Below are positions 1 to 7,321 of a stretch of DNA of 23,521 nt, piece after piece. The notes under the pieces are model-generated. The model was not told where the DNA came from and did no database searches. It saw only the letters and a program-made list of their open reading frames with translations. The position numbers and the translations under genes were made by a program. The stretch lies in NCBI GenBank assembly GCA_046727175.1, contig JBKPCD010000104.1:1-23521 (forward strand), read 5' to 3'. This DNA comes from JBKPCD01 sp046727175 (GTDB lineage: Bacteria > Acidobacteriota > Vicinamibacteria > Vicinamibacterales > 2-12-FULL-66-21). Position 1 is the first letter of the stretch. Each line of letters begins with the position of its first letter.

Positions 1-107
1 CGATGAGCAACGCAGCCAGGCGGGATGCCCCGCCCGGGAATTGTGTGAGTCATCACGGTTCCAGGGGACTAGACGCAAGCTTGATAACGCCGCGCTGGCG
101 CGCGGAC

Positions 108-159
108 GGCCTTGACCGGAAACTTGACTCAAAAGCTCAGAATGGAACCGGTCAAGGCC
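108..159. repeat. Perfect 12-bp inverted repeat upstream of small ORF
   Basis: GGCCTTGACCGG at 108-119 is exactly complementary to CCGGTCAAGGCC at 148-159, with a 28-nt loop between them. It lies 48 nt before the start of the small gene at 208. It could be a leader hairpin, the terminator of a gene to the left of the window, or a palindromic operator. No T-run follows it, so a classical intrinsic terminator is not supported. Confidence 0.6.
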
Positions 160-207
160 TCTGGGTCAGCATCCGTGTTGCATACGTACCGCGCACTGGA
201 GCCACTC

Positions 208-360
208 ATGATTCGCAAACTCGCGTCCGGGGAGTATCGACTGTATTCGCGGAAGCGCGACCCAAAGACCGGAAGGCGGCGCAACCTCGGTACATTCAGG
301 TCGCGCGCAGCGGCGGAACAGCACGAGCGCGCCGTTCAGTTCTTCAAACGGCGGGGATAA
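208..360 (+). CDS. Small basic protein, orphan integrase-Arm-like domain (50 aa)
   Basis: This encodes a 50-residue, strongly basic protein of unknown function. The ATG at 208 is chosen because TGGAG at 197-201 lies 6 nt upstream. An in-frame ATG at 112 falls inside the inverted repeat and has no ribosome binding site. The pattern (G-E-Y-R-L-Y-S-R, then a turn D-P-K-T-G-R-R-R, then N-L-G-T-F-R-S-R-A-A-A-E-x-H-E-R) resembles the three-strand plus helix Arm/AP2-like DNA-binding module at the N-terminus of tyrosine recombinases. Here no catalytic domain follows. Similar stand-alone small proteins seem familiar from Acidobacteriota, but that is recollection and not a search result. It converges on the sigma-factor gene, 26 nt away. 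A DNA- or RNA-binding role is inference. Confidence 0.65.
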   Translation: MIRKLASGEYRLYSRKRDPKTGRRRNLGTFRSRAAAEQHERAVQFFKRRG

Positions 361-386
361 ACGAAAACTGAACAAAGCAACTGGTG

Positions 387-1658
387 CTACGGTGACGCCG
401 CAGCGCGTGCGCATTCGGCCGCACGCGCCAGCAGCAGCTCGCGTTCGCGTGCGTTGCGCGTCAGCGAGGCGGCGCGCTCGAACTCCGGACGCGCCTCGTC
501 GAATCGTCCTAGCCGGCTGAGGAAGTCGCCGCGCACGCTCGGCAGAAGATGATAGTTTTTCAGCGACGGTTCCGACCTCAGAGCATCGACCAGAACCAGC
601 CCGGACTGCGGACCGTACGCCATCCCGACGGCGACCGCCCGATTGAGCTCGACCACCGGTGACGGGATGAGCGCCACGAGCATCTCATAGAGTTCCGCAA
701 TGCGCGGCCAGTCCGTTTCTTCGGGCTTCAGCGCCAGTGCGTGACACGCTGCGATCGCTGCCTGAATCGTGTACGGTCCTCGGTCGCCGTCAAGGGCTTC
801 GGCACGTTCGAGAGCAGCCAGCCCTCGACGGATCAGCAGGCGATCCCACAGCGCGCGATTCTGGTCGAAGAGCCGAATCAGCTCTCCTGAAGGGCCGATG
901 CGAGCGTTGGCCCGCGAGGCCTGAATCTCCAGGAGGGCGACCAGACCGTGGACCTCGGCCTCGTTTGGTGTGAGCTCTGCCAGAATCCGGCCGAGACGCA
1001 ACGCGTCGTCGCACAGGGCGGGTCGCATCCAGTCGTCGCCAGCGGTTGCCGAGTAGCCCTCGTTGAAGATCAGGTAGATGACTTCGAGCACCGAGGAAAG
1101 ACGACCGGCGCGGTCATCGCCGCGTGGCACTTCGAAGGGCACTCGCTTCTCGGCGAGCGTTCGTTTGGCGCGGACGATACGCTGCGCGATCGTCGGCTCC
1201 GAGACGAGGAATGCGCGCGCGATCTCTTCCGTCGTAAGGCCGCCGAGCAGACGGAGCGTCAGCGCAACGCGCGCTTCGGTCGAGAGTACGGGATGGCACG
1301 CGGTGAAAATGAGCCGCAGCAGGTCGTCGCCGACGTCGTCATCGAGCGCGGCTTCGATGTCGTCGGCAGCCGAATCCTGTTTTTCCTCGAGCTCGTGCCC
1401 CAGCTCGGCGTGCTTGCGGTCGAGGAGCTTGTTGCGACGAAAGAAATCGATCGCGCGATGCTTCGCTGCGGCCATGAGCCAGGCGCCAGGGTTCCGCGGA
1501 ATGCCGGACTCGGGCCACTGCTCGAGGGCTGCAACCAGCGCATCCTGCGCGAGATCCTCGGCAACCCCGATGTCTCTCACGATTCGAGCGAGCCCGGCAA
1601 TCACGCGTGCGGACTCGATCCGCCACACGGCATCAATGGCCCGATGGGTCTCTGTCAC
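387..1658 (-). CDS. ECF42-type RNA polymerase sigma factor with C-terminal TPR-like extension
   Basis: This is a 423-residue extracytoplasmic-function sigma factor that would direct RNA polymerase to a small regulon. Region 2 spans about residues 15-78 (AEDLAQDALVAALEQWP, then AWLMAAAKHRAIDFFRR). Region 4 spans about 115-165, with the helix-turn-helix LTTEEIARAFLVSEPTIAQR. The long C-terminal part carries the FNEGYSA signature and helical repeats, which is the DUF6596/TPR extension typical of the ECF42 group (usually about 400 aa). The start is the GTG at 1658; AAGGG lies only 2 nt before it, so initiation is not secure. ECF42 genes usually sit beside a DGPF/YCII-domain gene. None is present here: the upstream neighbour, 46 nt away on the same strand, is a BON-domain gene. 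No anti-sigma factor is visible either, which fits ECF42, where the C-terminal extension is thought to regulate activity. Confidence 0.92.
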   Translation of the reverse strand: MTETHRAIDAVWRIESARVIAGLARIVRDIGVAEDLAQDALVAALEQWPESGIPRNPGAWLMAAAKHRAIDFFRRNKLLDRKHAELGHELEEKQDSAADDIEAALDDDVGDDLLRLIFTACHPVLSTEARVALTLRLLGGLTTEEIARAFLVSEPTIAQRIVRAKRTLAEKRVPFEVPRGDDRAGRLSSVLEVIYLIFNEGYSATAGDDWMRPALCDDALRLGRILAELTPNEAEVHGLVALLEIQASRANARIGPSGELIRLFDQNRALWDRLLIRRGLAALERAEALDGDRGPYTIQAAIAACHALALKPEETDWPRIAELYEMLVALIPSPVVELNRAVAVGMAYGPQSGLVLVDALRSEPSLKNYHLLPSVRGDFLSRLGRFDEARPEFERAASLTRNARERELLLARAAECARAAASP

Positions 1659-1704
1659 AACCCTTGATCACAGCATCTTCGCCGCTGAAGGGCAAGTGGA
1701 GCCG

Positions 1705-2322
1705 TTACGAGATCGAAGCCGCGCCCGCTCTTCCCGTATTCGAGCCGTGGCGCGCATACCTGATAAGGCAGACTCCGGTTGCGAGCACGCCTGCGCCCAC
1801 TAGCGCTCGCGTGGCCGGCGCCCAGCGCCGCTGCATGATGTCGAGCCTCGGTTCAGCGACTCGTCTTTCACCTTGCAGCGGCGGCACGCCATAAGGACTC
1901 TCGTGCACCTCCAGCTCGTTGTTCACCCGTTGGACTCCACGAATCGAGTTCGTCATCGCGACGACGTGCTCGGCTTCGTCAGCGAGGATCGGTCCGCGCA
2001 GCGTGACGACACCGTTGCGCGCAACCACGTCGATCGCCCTCGGATGTGAAGAGGCCCGTCCGAGCCTGGCCCGCACGCGCTCCACCAACACGTCGTCGCT
2101 CACGAGATCGTCAGAGAAACGGCCGCGCGCAGCGGCGACGATGCCATGGGCACGATTGCTCACGTCGCGTGCCGTCGTCGCAACTCCGCGACGCGTTGCC
2201 CGAGCGGATCGGACCACCTTGTCGCGGATCAAAGCGCGACGGTATCGTCCACGATTCGGGTCGAACGCGAGCGCCAATGCGGCGCCCACCCCGAGCCCCG
2301 CGAGCACCTCCTTCATGTGCAT
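1705..2322 (-). CDS. BON-domain membrane-associated protein
   Basis: This is a 205-residue protein. Residues 6-20 are a hydrophobic, glycine/alanine-rich segment followed by the basic DPNRGRYRRAL motif seen in many small envelope-stress proteins. Residues about 76-140 form a BON domain (VLVERVRARLG, then VVARNGVVTLRGPI, then VQRVNNELEVH), a fold thought to bind phospholipid or envelope surfaces. Residues 172-188 form a second short hydrophobic segment near the C-terminus. The start at 2322 is supported by GGGGGAG (minus strand of 2328-2334) spaced 5 nt away. The gene lies 46 nt upstream of the ECF sigma gene on the same strand, so co-transcription is likely. A role in envelope stress is inferred from the domain and context. 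Confidence 0.85.
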   Translation of the reverse strand: MHMKEVLAGLGVGAALALAFDPNRGRYRRALIRDKVVRSARATRRGVATTARDVSNRAHGIVAAARGRFSDDLVSDDVLVERVRARLGRASSHPRAIDVVARNGVVTLRGPILADEAEHVVAMTNSIRGVQRVNNELEVHESPYGVPPLQGERRVAEPRLDIMQRRWAPATRALVGAGVLATGVCLIRYARHGSNTGRAGAASIS

Positions 2323-2513
2323 GAGTTCTCCCCCTTTTCGATGGCTTCAGAGTCGAATGATCGCAAGCACAGTGCCGCCGCACGAAGCTGATCCAGACGG
2401 GATCCCGAGAAAGCGGAGAGCAGGAAAAAGCGTTCACCGCGCCAGCCCAAGGCTTCAGCGGCCCGTCGAAGGGCTCCGTGCGAAGGGGCAGACGGAGGAC
2501 TCTTGTTCATCAT
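2313..2513 (-). CDS. Possible small coupled ORF, unknown (66 aa)
   Basis: A 66-codon frame fills the gap between the 300-aa gene and the BON gene. Its ATG overlaps the stop of the upstream gene as ATGA (2510-2513), the classic layout for translational coupling, and its 3' end overlaps the BON start by 10 nt. The product has no recognisable domain, signal or membrane segment. Its last residues are read through the BON ribosome binding site. It may be chance, and only the ATGA junction argues for it. Confidence 0.3.
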   Translation of the reverse strand: MMNKSPPSAPSHGALRRAAEALGWRGERFFLLSAFSGSRLDQLRAAALCLRSFDSEAIEKGENSCT

Positions 2514-3412
2514 CGTGCCCGTCGTAGCGATCGCGAATCGAAGCGGCGAAATGACGAGTACGTGGCACGACCCGAGATGACGTCCGCCGAACGGCGTTTC
2601 GCGTCGTCGTATCGTTCCTGCATATCCACCGGGACCCAGAAGCCAAGCGAGCTCTCGAGTCGGTACGTGACCGTCACCAGAGCGCGTTTCGAGACCTTCC
2701 TCGTCCCGCCGACGATCATCTCCGACCGGACGATGCAGCCGGTTTCTGGTGCGACCCAGAATCGGCCGCTCGCTGGAACATCGCGCCCTTCAGGAGTCGC
2801 CACAAACGTGGGCTTCGCCGTTTCGCGATAGGCGATCACTCGCGTGCGAACGCCATCCACCGTTTCTTCTTCACCCACCTCGAACGCGAAGCGGCTTCGA
2901 CTCGCGGGACGAAGAAACCGAAGCGGGAAGGTCGGCACGTTGATCGTCCGATAGACATTCCCGAGGTTGAAGCGCGCGCTCTCCTTCGAGATTGCCATGG
3001 CGCGATCGGTCACGTCCGTCGCGGGGCCCTCGAAGAGCTGCTCGAGCCGGGACGATCGATCGCGGACCCACTCTCCATCGACTTGGTAGACGTCGCGGAG
3101 GGCGAACCAGTCCTCGTCGGGCGGCAGCTGGACGAGCATGTATTCGGATCGCAGCGAGCGCTGCTCCTTTACCGTTCCGAGCGGATCGATTACCTGCTGG
3201 TCGTATTGTTCGTCGGCGGCAACGGTCGAGAGCTGGTGGTCCTCATAGTCGACCACGTACGCCCGCGCGCGTCGCAGCACGTCGTCTGCCGCCGCGAGTT
3301 GCGCTTTCGGCGCGACGCGGAAGAGCGCGATCACTGCGCACGCGCTGAGAACGAACGTTACCGCTGCGCGAAGCGGTGGCACGTCGCCAAGCTCGACCCG
3401 CATACCGGGCAT
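2510..3412 (-). CDS. Membrane-anchored or secreted protein of unknown function (300 aa)
   Basis: Residues about 15-33 (RAAVTFVLSACAVIALFRVA) form a signal anchor or signal peptide, so most of the protein should be in the periplasm. The rest has motifs that I associate with a family common in Acidobacteriota but without a named function: a helix with YVVDYEDHLS-like spacing near residue 52, the LRSEYMLVQLP block, W-FALRDVYQVDGEWVRDRSSRLEQLF, and a C-terminal half predicted to be beta-rich, ending in repeated basic and serine residues. No catalytic motif stands out. Two nearby ATG starts exist (3412 and 3403) and neither has a clear Shine-Dalgarno sequence. It is the first gene of the minus-strand block that ends in the sigma factor. 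Confidence 0.75.
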   Translation of the reverse strand: MPGMRVELGDVPPLRAAVTFVLSACAVIALFRVAPKAQLAAADDVLRRARAYVVDYEDHQLSTVAADEQYDQQVIDPLGTVKEQRSLRSEYMLVQLPPDEDWFALRDVYQVDGEWVRDRSSRLEQLFEGPATDVTDRAMAISKESARFNLGNVYRTINVPTFPLRFLRPASRSRFAFEVGEEETVDGVRTRVIAYRETAKPTFVATPEGRDVPASGRFWVAPETGCIVRSEMIVGGTRKVSKRALVTVTYRLESSLGFWVPVDMQERYDDAKRRSADVISGRATYSSFRRFDSRSLRRAR

Positions 3413-3531
3413 TGTGTATCAAACGCTTCGGGGGTCCATTAGGCGTCCACGGCTGAACAGTCGAGGTCGAAACTCGACTGCGAAACTCGGTCAACTCGCG
3501 GATCCTGCTTTACCAAAGCTTTACTAACTAT

Positions 3532-3545
3532 TCACCGCAAGGTGA
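3532..3545 (+). promoter_or_regulatory. GNRA-tetraloop hairpin in PEP-CTERM leader
   Basis: TCACC (3532-3536), loop GCAA and GGTGA (3541-3545) form a perfect 5-bp stem with a GNRA tetraloop. It sits just after an A/T-rich stretch (3508-3531) that is unusual for this GC-rich window and may contain the promoter. It is short and could be chance, but it precedes the larger paired element at 3572-3637. Confidence 0.35.
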
Positions 3546-3571
3546 TGTAATCTCGACACCGCATCCGGTAC

Positions 3572-3637
3572 CTTTGCCTGCTACGGGCATCGAACCCAGG
3601 GCGATCGCGCAACGGAGGCGCTACCTCGCAGGAAAAG
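3572..3637 (+). promoter_or_regulatory. Candidate structured 5' leader of PEP-CTERM gene
   Basis: Positions 3572-3583 (CTTTGCCTGCTA) pair with 3626-3637 (TCGCAGGAAAAG): 10 of 12 positions are Watson-Crick pairs, with mismatches at 3576/3633 and 3582/3627. The 42-nt interior holds a GGG/CCC hairpin (3585-3587 with 3595-3597) and GCGC repeats at about 3606-3609 and 3617-3621. The outer stem ends at the purine-rich ribosome-binding region (about 3635-3646), 15 nt before the ATG, so folding could affect translation. The order ACGGGCA ... CGCAA ... CTACC faintly recalls GEMM (cyclic-dinucleotide) riboswitches, but the conserved core is not matched. It is best treated as an unidentified leader RNA. 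Confidence 0.4.
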
Positions 3638-3652
3638 AGAAAGGGGCATCCT

Positions 3653-4549
3653 ATGAAGCACGGCGTCTGGATGGCAGCACTTATAGTCAGCGTGGTGCTG
3701 TCGAGTCCGCAGAGCAGTTCTGCGTCGATCATCATCTTCGAGGTCGGGGGTAATGCGTCAACGGGAAGCATTCAGGCAACCGTCGACGCGTTCAGGACGG
3801 CGCTTGGCAACCCGAACAACGGCAACGCGCCTGGCACGATGGGGGGCCGGCGCGAGATCAATTGGGACGGTGGCGGAAGCACGGCGACGACCCCTGGAGG
3901 CACACCGTTCACCGTATTCTTCGACAGCCGCGGTGCCCTCGCTACGACTCCCGGAACCGGGTTCGTGCAGGTTCCGGTTACGGACAATAACGCAAACGGC
4001 TTGTCGGATATCGCGGACTTCTATTCGAACCCGGCCTATAACGGCGAGTTTGGGGCGTTCAGTCCCGTCCGCGTGTTCAACCCGATCGGCAGCAACATCA
4101 CGGACGTAACCTTCATCGTTCCCGGTACGGCGGCCGATCCGATATCGGCGACGGTGAGCGGATTCGGCTCCGTGTTCTCGGATGTCGACACCGCAACCAG
4201 CACTCAGATGATGTTCTTCGACATCTTGGGCAATATTCTCTTCAGCCGATTCGTACCGGCTGGTTCGGTTCCCAATGGAAGCCTCTCGTTCCTCGGCGGT
4301 TTTGGAAACGCCGGCGAGCAAATCGCGCGCGTGCGACTCATTACAGGTAACGCCGCGCTCGGTGCGGGCACAACCGAAGTTGGTGCGATCGACCTGGCCG
4401 TGATGGACGATTTTCTGTACTCCGAACCGCAGGCAGTGCCCGAGCCCATGACGCTTGGATTGGTTGCCGTCGGTTTTGGTGCGGCCGCGAGCCGCGCACG
4501 TCGACGTCGGCTCGACAAACTCGACAAACAGGTAGAAAGACCCTCCTGA
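3653..4549 (+). CDS. PEP-CTERM sorting domain protein
   Basis: This is a 298-residue exported protein. Residues 1-25 form a signal peptide ending near SSSAS. The mature part is rich in Gly, Asn, Thr and Ser, with blocks such as PFTVFFDSRGAL and NNANGLSDIADFY, and it looks beta-rich. The C-terminus has the full PEP-CTERM sorting signal at about residues 262-286: VPEP, a short hydrophobic helix (MTLGLVAVGFGAAAS) and an RARRRR basic cluster. An exosortase is expected to cleave such proteins and release them to the cell surface or extracellular matrix. An unusual tail of about 12 residues follows the arginine cluster. No exosortase or EPS genes are present in the window, so this is a dispersed target gene. 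AAAGGGG at about 3640-3646 serves as ribosome binding site. The binding partner or enzymatic role is unknown. Confidence 0.92.
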   Translation: MKHGVWMAALIVSVVLSSPQSSSASIIIFEVGGNASTGSIQATVDAFRTALGNPNNGNAPGTMGGRREINWDGGGSTATTPGGTPFTVFFDSRGALATTPGTGFVQVPVTDNNANGLSDIADFYSNPAYNGEFGAFSPVRVFNPIGSNITDVTFIVPGTAADPISATVSGFGSVFSDVDTATSTQMMFFDILGNILFSRFVPAGSVPNGSLSFLGGFGNAGEQIARVRLITGNAALGAGTTEVGAIDLAVMDDFLYSEPQAVPEPMTLGLVAVGFGAAASRARRRRLDKLDKQVERPS

Positions 4550-4555
4550 TCGATT

Positions 4556-4584
4556 GCCCGCCGCGCCAGAACCGCGCGGCGGGC
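4556..4584. terminator. Bidirectional hairpin between convergent genes
   Basis: GCCCGCCGCGC (4556-4566) and GCGCGGCGGGC (4574-4584) form a perfect 11-bp GC stem with a 7-nt loop. It sits in the 41-nt gap between the PEP-CTERM stop and the stop of the PQQ-type gene on the other strand. There is no T-run on either side, so it is probably a factor-assisted or bidirectional transcription barrier. Confidence 0.75.
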
Positions 4585-4590
4585 CGGCGC

Positions 4591-6393
4591 TCAGCGGATG
4601 CCGAACGCCACGAGCTTGGTGTCGAGTCGTGACAGCGGCGAGTCGTGACCGCCTGCCGCAATGACAACCATCTGACGGCCGTTCTCGGTTGTAAACAGCA
4701 GCGGAGTTGCACGCGCGCTCGTGGGTAGCCGAGCATTCCAGACTTCACGACCGTCGCGCGTGTCGAACGCGCGAAAGAATCCATCCATCGTTGCGCCGAT
4801 GAATACGAGCCCCGTCTCGGTCGCGACCGGACCGCCAAGGTTGGGCGCGCCGGTCGGCGCCGGCAGCTTTACCGACAGCGATTCGCGCATATCGCCGAGG
4901 ACGACGTGCCACGCGATCGTTCCTCGATCGGCGTCGACGGCGACTAATTCTCCCCAGGGTGGCCCGACACACGGTCGGCCGGCAGGCGAGAGAAAGAACT
5001 GGCGCGACATCGAATACGGCGTCCCATCCTGCTCGGTAGTCTCGCGCTCGGGGTGAGCTCGCTTCTGCTCGTCGAACTGCGCTCGCGGCAGAAGCCTGAC
5101 GACGGCAGGCAAACGATTCACTGGCGCGATGAGTAGTCGATGCACAGGATCCCAGGCAACGCCGCCCCAATGCAACCCGCCGATGTTTCCCGGCACGGCG
5201 ATCGTCCCCGCAAGACTTGGCGGCGTGAAGACGCCGGCGTTTCTCAACGTCTGGAACGACGCGCGGCAGACCTCCAGATCTTCCGGTGTTGCGCCCCACA
5301 AGTCTTCTTCACGCACCTGTTGGGGAACGAGACTCGGCGGTGCATCGGGAAAGGGCTGCGTGCGGGACGCGACTTCGCCTTTTACGTCGCTGGCAGGCAC
5401 GTCGCGCTCGTTGATTCGGAACAACGGCTTGCCGGTCAGCCGTTCGAACAGGAAGAGGTGACCTGTCTTCGATCCCACCGCGACTGCGGGTCCGGATTTC
5501 GCCGGATACAAGAGGGGAGGCGACGCGACGTCGTAATCCCACAGGTCGTGATGCACGGTCTGGAAGGACCAGGCCACCTCGCCGGAGGATCCGCGGAGCG
5601 CCACGATGGAGTCCGCGTATCCGTCGTCGCCCGGGCGCAGTCCGCCGAAATAGTCCGGGCTTGCGCTGCCAGTCGGGAGGTAGACGAGCCCGTTCGGTTC
5701 GTCGGTCACGATCTGCGACCACGTGTTCGCGCCTCCGGCGGTGGCATCCGCCGGCAATGGATGAAACGTCCAGCGGAGCGCGCCGGTCCGGCTGTCGAAC
5801 GCACGCACTTCGCCCGACGCCATTCCCGCGCGGCTGTTGTCTGCGACGAACGAGCCGACGATCACCAAATTGCGGAAGAACGCTGGCGGCGAGCTTACGC
5901 CGTACTCACCTGCATACTCGGGTGGCCGCCTCAAGCCGCGCGTGAGATCGATCTGTCCGTTCTCGCCGAAGTCGGTGCATCGTTGCCCGTTCTGACGCTC
6001 GAGGCAGACCAGTCGCGCGTCGACGGTGCCAACGTAGACGCGATCGCCGCGAACGGTGACGCCGCGGCTCGTGAACTCGCTGTAGTTCGCGTCCTCGCGA
6101 ACGCGAAGCTCCGTGCGCCAGACTTCGGTGCCCGTTTCCGCGTCCAGCGCGATGACCGCTTCGCGCGGGGTGGAGAGATACAGCCTGCCGGCGGCGTAGA
6201 CCGGCGTCGCTTCGAAGGCCGGCCGCTTGCGTCCCTTGCGGAAGGCTTCGGTAGACTCGCGCGTGTCGTACGTCCAGGCGACGCCAAGCCGCACGATGTT
6301 GTCGATCGTAATCCGTTCGAGCTTGGGTTGCGACTCGCTCGCGACGACAATCGCGCCGAAACACGCCAGAGCAATCGGTATTTGACCCTTCAA
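4591..6393 (-). CDS. PQQ-binding beta-propeller dehydrogenase (glucose/quinate dehydrogenase-like)
   Basis: This 600-residue protein has a short N-terminal signal segment (residues 2-18) and then a full eight-bladed quinoprotein propeller. Blade signatures include AVIALDAETGTEVWRTEL, EVRAFDSRTGALRWTFHP and FFRAFDTRDGREVWNARLP. The segment TVHHDLWDYDVASPP (about residues 280-292) matches the stretch that carries the catalytic Asp in membrane glucose dehydrogenases. GLHWGGVAWDP and the C-terminal ATPLLF-NGRQMVVIAAGGH are also typical. The five N-terminal membrane helices of Gcd-type enzymes are missing, and there is no CxxCH haem site, so it is probably a soluble periplasmic enzyme that passes electrons to an external acceptor. 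The start is a TTG at 6393 with GAGGAG about 10 nt upstream. The substrate is unknown; a sugar, polyol or cyclic alcohol is likely. No PQQ biosynthesis genes are visible. Confidence 0.9.
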   Translation of the reverse strand: MKGQIPIALACFGAIVVASESQPKLERITIDNIVRLGVAWTYDTRESTEAFRKGRKRPAFEATPVYAAGRLYLSTPREAVIALDAETGTEVWRTELRVREDANYSEFTSRGVTVRGDRVYVGTVDARLVCLERQNGQRCTDFGENGQIDLTRGLRRPPEYAGEYGVSSPPAFFRNLVIVGSFVADNSRAGMASGEVRAFDSRTGALRWTFHPLPADATAGGANTWSQIVTDEPNGLVYLPTGSASPDYFGGLRPGDDGYADSIVALRGSSGEVAWSFQTVHHDLWDYDVASPPLLYPAKSGPAVAVGSKTGHLFLFERLTGKPLFRINERDVPASDVKGEVASRTQPFPDAPPSLVPQQVREEDLWGATPEDLEVCRASFQTLRNAGVFTPPSLAGTIAVPGNIGGLHWGGVAWDPVHRLLIAPVNRLPAVVRLLPRAQFDEQKRAHPERETTEQDGTPYSMSRQFFLSPAGRPCVGPPWGELVAVDADRGTIAWHVVLGDMRESLSVKLPAPTGAPNLGGPVATETGLVFIGATMDGFFRAFDTRDGREVWNARLPTSARATPLLFTTENGRQMVVIAAGGHDSPLSRLDTKLVAFGIR

Positions 6394-6464
6394 TCTCGTT
6401 CGACTCCTCGCTCGACCGACACTACATCAACTCCACCGATGTGAGTTAGTCTTGAAGGCGCGTG

Positions 6465-7241
6465 ATGACGGATCAAGAGAAGCGACAACTCGACGACGAC
6501 GGGTATGGCCTGCTCCAAGGCGCGATCGACGACGCGCTCCTGCGTGAGCTGCGGACGCGAATTCTCGAACAGTTCGAGGCAGAAGGCGATCGCGCCGGCC
6601 ACGAGTTTCGCACCGAGGAGCACGCGCATCGACTCGCAAACCTCGTCGACAAGGGGGAGGTGTTCCGTCGCGCGATCGTGCTGCCGCGGATGCTCGAGCT
6701 CGTGCGGCACGTGCTCGGGCCCGAGATCAAGCTCAGTAGCCTGAACGCGCGATCGGCCGATCCACACACCGACGTCGGCCAGCCGCTGCACGTCGATATG
6801 GCTGCCGTTCCGGATGAGAAGGGCTATTGGGTCTGCAATGCCGTGTGGATGCTCGACGACTTCACGCCGGAGAACGGCGCGACCCGGATGATCCCTGGCT
6901 CGCACAACTGGCACACGCGGCCGCAGGACGTGCTGGAAGATCCAATGGCACCGCATCCGGCGGAGGTGCTTCTCACCGGCTCAGCGGGCACGATCGCGGT
7001 GATGAACGCGCACATGTGGCATGGAGGAACGGCGAATCGCAGCGCGTCACCGCGCCTGGCGATGCACGCCTTCTACTGCCGCCGCGACAAGCCGCAGCAG
7101 CAATACCAGAAACAGCTCCTGAGACCCAGTGTCCAGGCGATGCTCTCGCCAGAGCTGCGAGAAATCCTGGCGCTGGACGATCCACTGAACGACGAGGTCA
7201 GCACACGGGTCGAGGTACGAAGCGGCTTTCTGAAGCGCTGA
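6465..7241 (+). CDS. PhyH-family Fe(II)/2-oxoglutarate dioxygenase
   Basis: This is a 258-residue cytoplasmic oxygenase of the phytanoyl-CoA dioxygenase family, which hydroxylates an organic substrate using O2 and 2-oxoglutarate. The iron ligands are visible: H109 and D111 in LHVDMAA, and the distal His in HMWHGGTANRS (H186). R197, 11 residues later, fits the 2-oxoglutarate carboxylate anchor. The core has the family hallmarks VWMLDDFTPENGATRMIPGSH and GTIAVMNAHMWHGG. The ATG at 6465 is preferred over the GTG at 6462 because GAAGG (6454-6458) is then spaced 6 nt away. The gene is divergent from the PQQ enzyme (71-nt gap) and leads a plus-strand group with an enolase-superfamily protein and a TIM-barrel isomerase. 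The natural substrate cannot be assigned. Confidence 0.9.
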   Translation: MTDQEKRQLDDDGYGLLQGAIDDALLRELRTRILEQFEAEGDRAGHEFRTEEHAHRLANLVDKGEVFRRAIVLPRMLELVRHVLGPEIKLSSLNARSADPHTDVGQPLHVDMAAVPDEKGYWVCNAVWMLDDFTPENGATRMIPGSHNWHTRPQDVLEDPMAPHPAEVLLTGSAGTIAVMNAHMWHGGTANRSASPRLAMHAFYCRRDKPQQQYQKQLLRPSVQAMLSPELREILALDDPLNDEVSTRVEVRSGFLKR

Positions 7242-7245
7242 TGAT

Positions 7246-7309
7246 CGCGGATGATACGCGGATTCGCGCGGATCTTCGCGGATACGCGGCTCGCGCGGAT
7301 TTCGCGGAT
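7246..7309 (+). repeat. CGCGGAT direct-repeat cluster
   Basis: Seven copies of CGCGGAT (one is CGCGGCT) begin at 7246, 7257, 7267, 7277, 7285, 7294 and 7303. Spacing is 8-11 nt, close to one helical turn. All copies are in the same orientation. The cluster fills the gap between the PhyH stop and the GTG start of the next gene. Although an ATG at 7241 is in frame with that next gene, this repetitive stretch looks non-coding. Confidence 0.75.
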
Positions 7310-7321
7310 AATCGGGGTGCT

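Noticed and set aside
3572..3637. Minus-strand tRNA-like element (GGTAGCGCC and GGTTCGATGCC strings)
   Set aside because: An acceptor-like stem and T-arm-like loop can be drawn, but the total length is only about 56-66 nt, there is no anticodon arm, and the T stem has only 3-4 pairs. It is better explained as the sense leader hairpin.
3413..3652. Sigma-54 (-24/-12) promoter for the PEP-CTERM gene
   Set aside because: Some GG and GC pairs occur (for example around 3567-3581), but none at the strict 10-nt spacing of the consensus.
5140..6444. Long open frame on the plus strand (434 codons)
   Set aside because: It is antisense to the PQQ-type gene, whose product has clear family motifs throughout. 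The opposite frame is arginine-rich without any domain pattern, as expected from GC-rich codon bias.
6827..7321. N-terminal extension of the enolase-superfamily gene
   Set aside because: The frame is open far upstream but overlaps the PhyH gene out of frame and then the CGCGGAT repeat. The Tat signal begins at the GTG at 7322.
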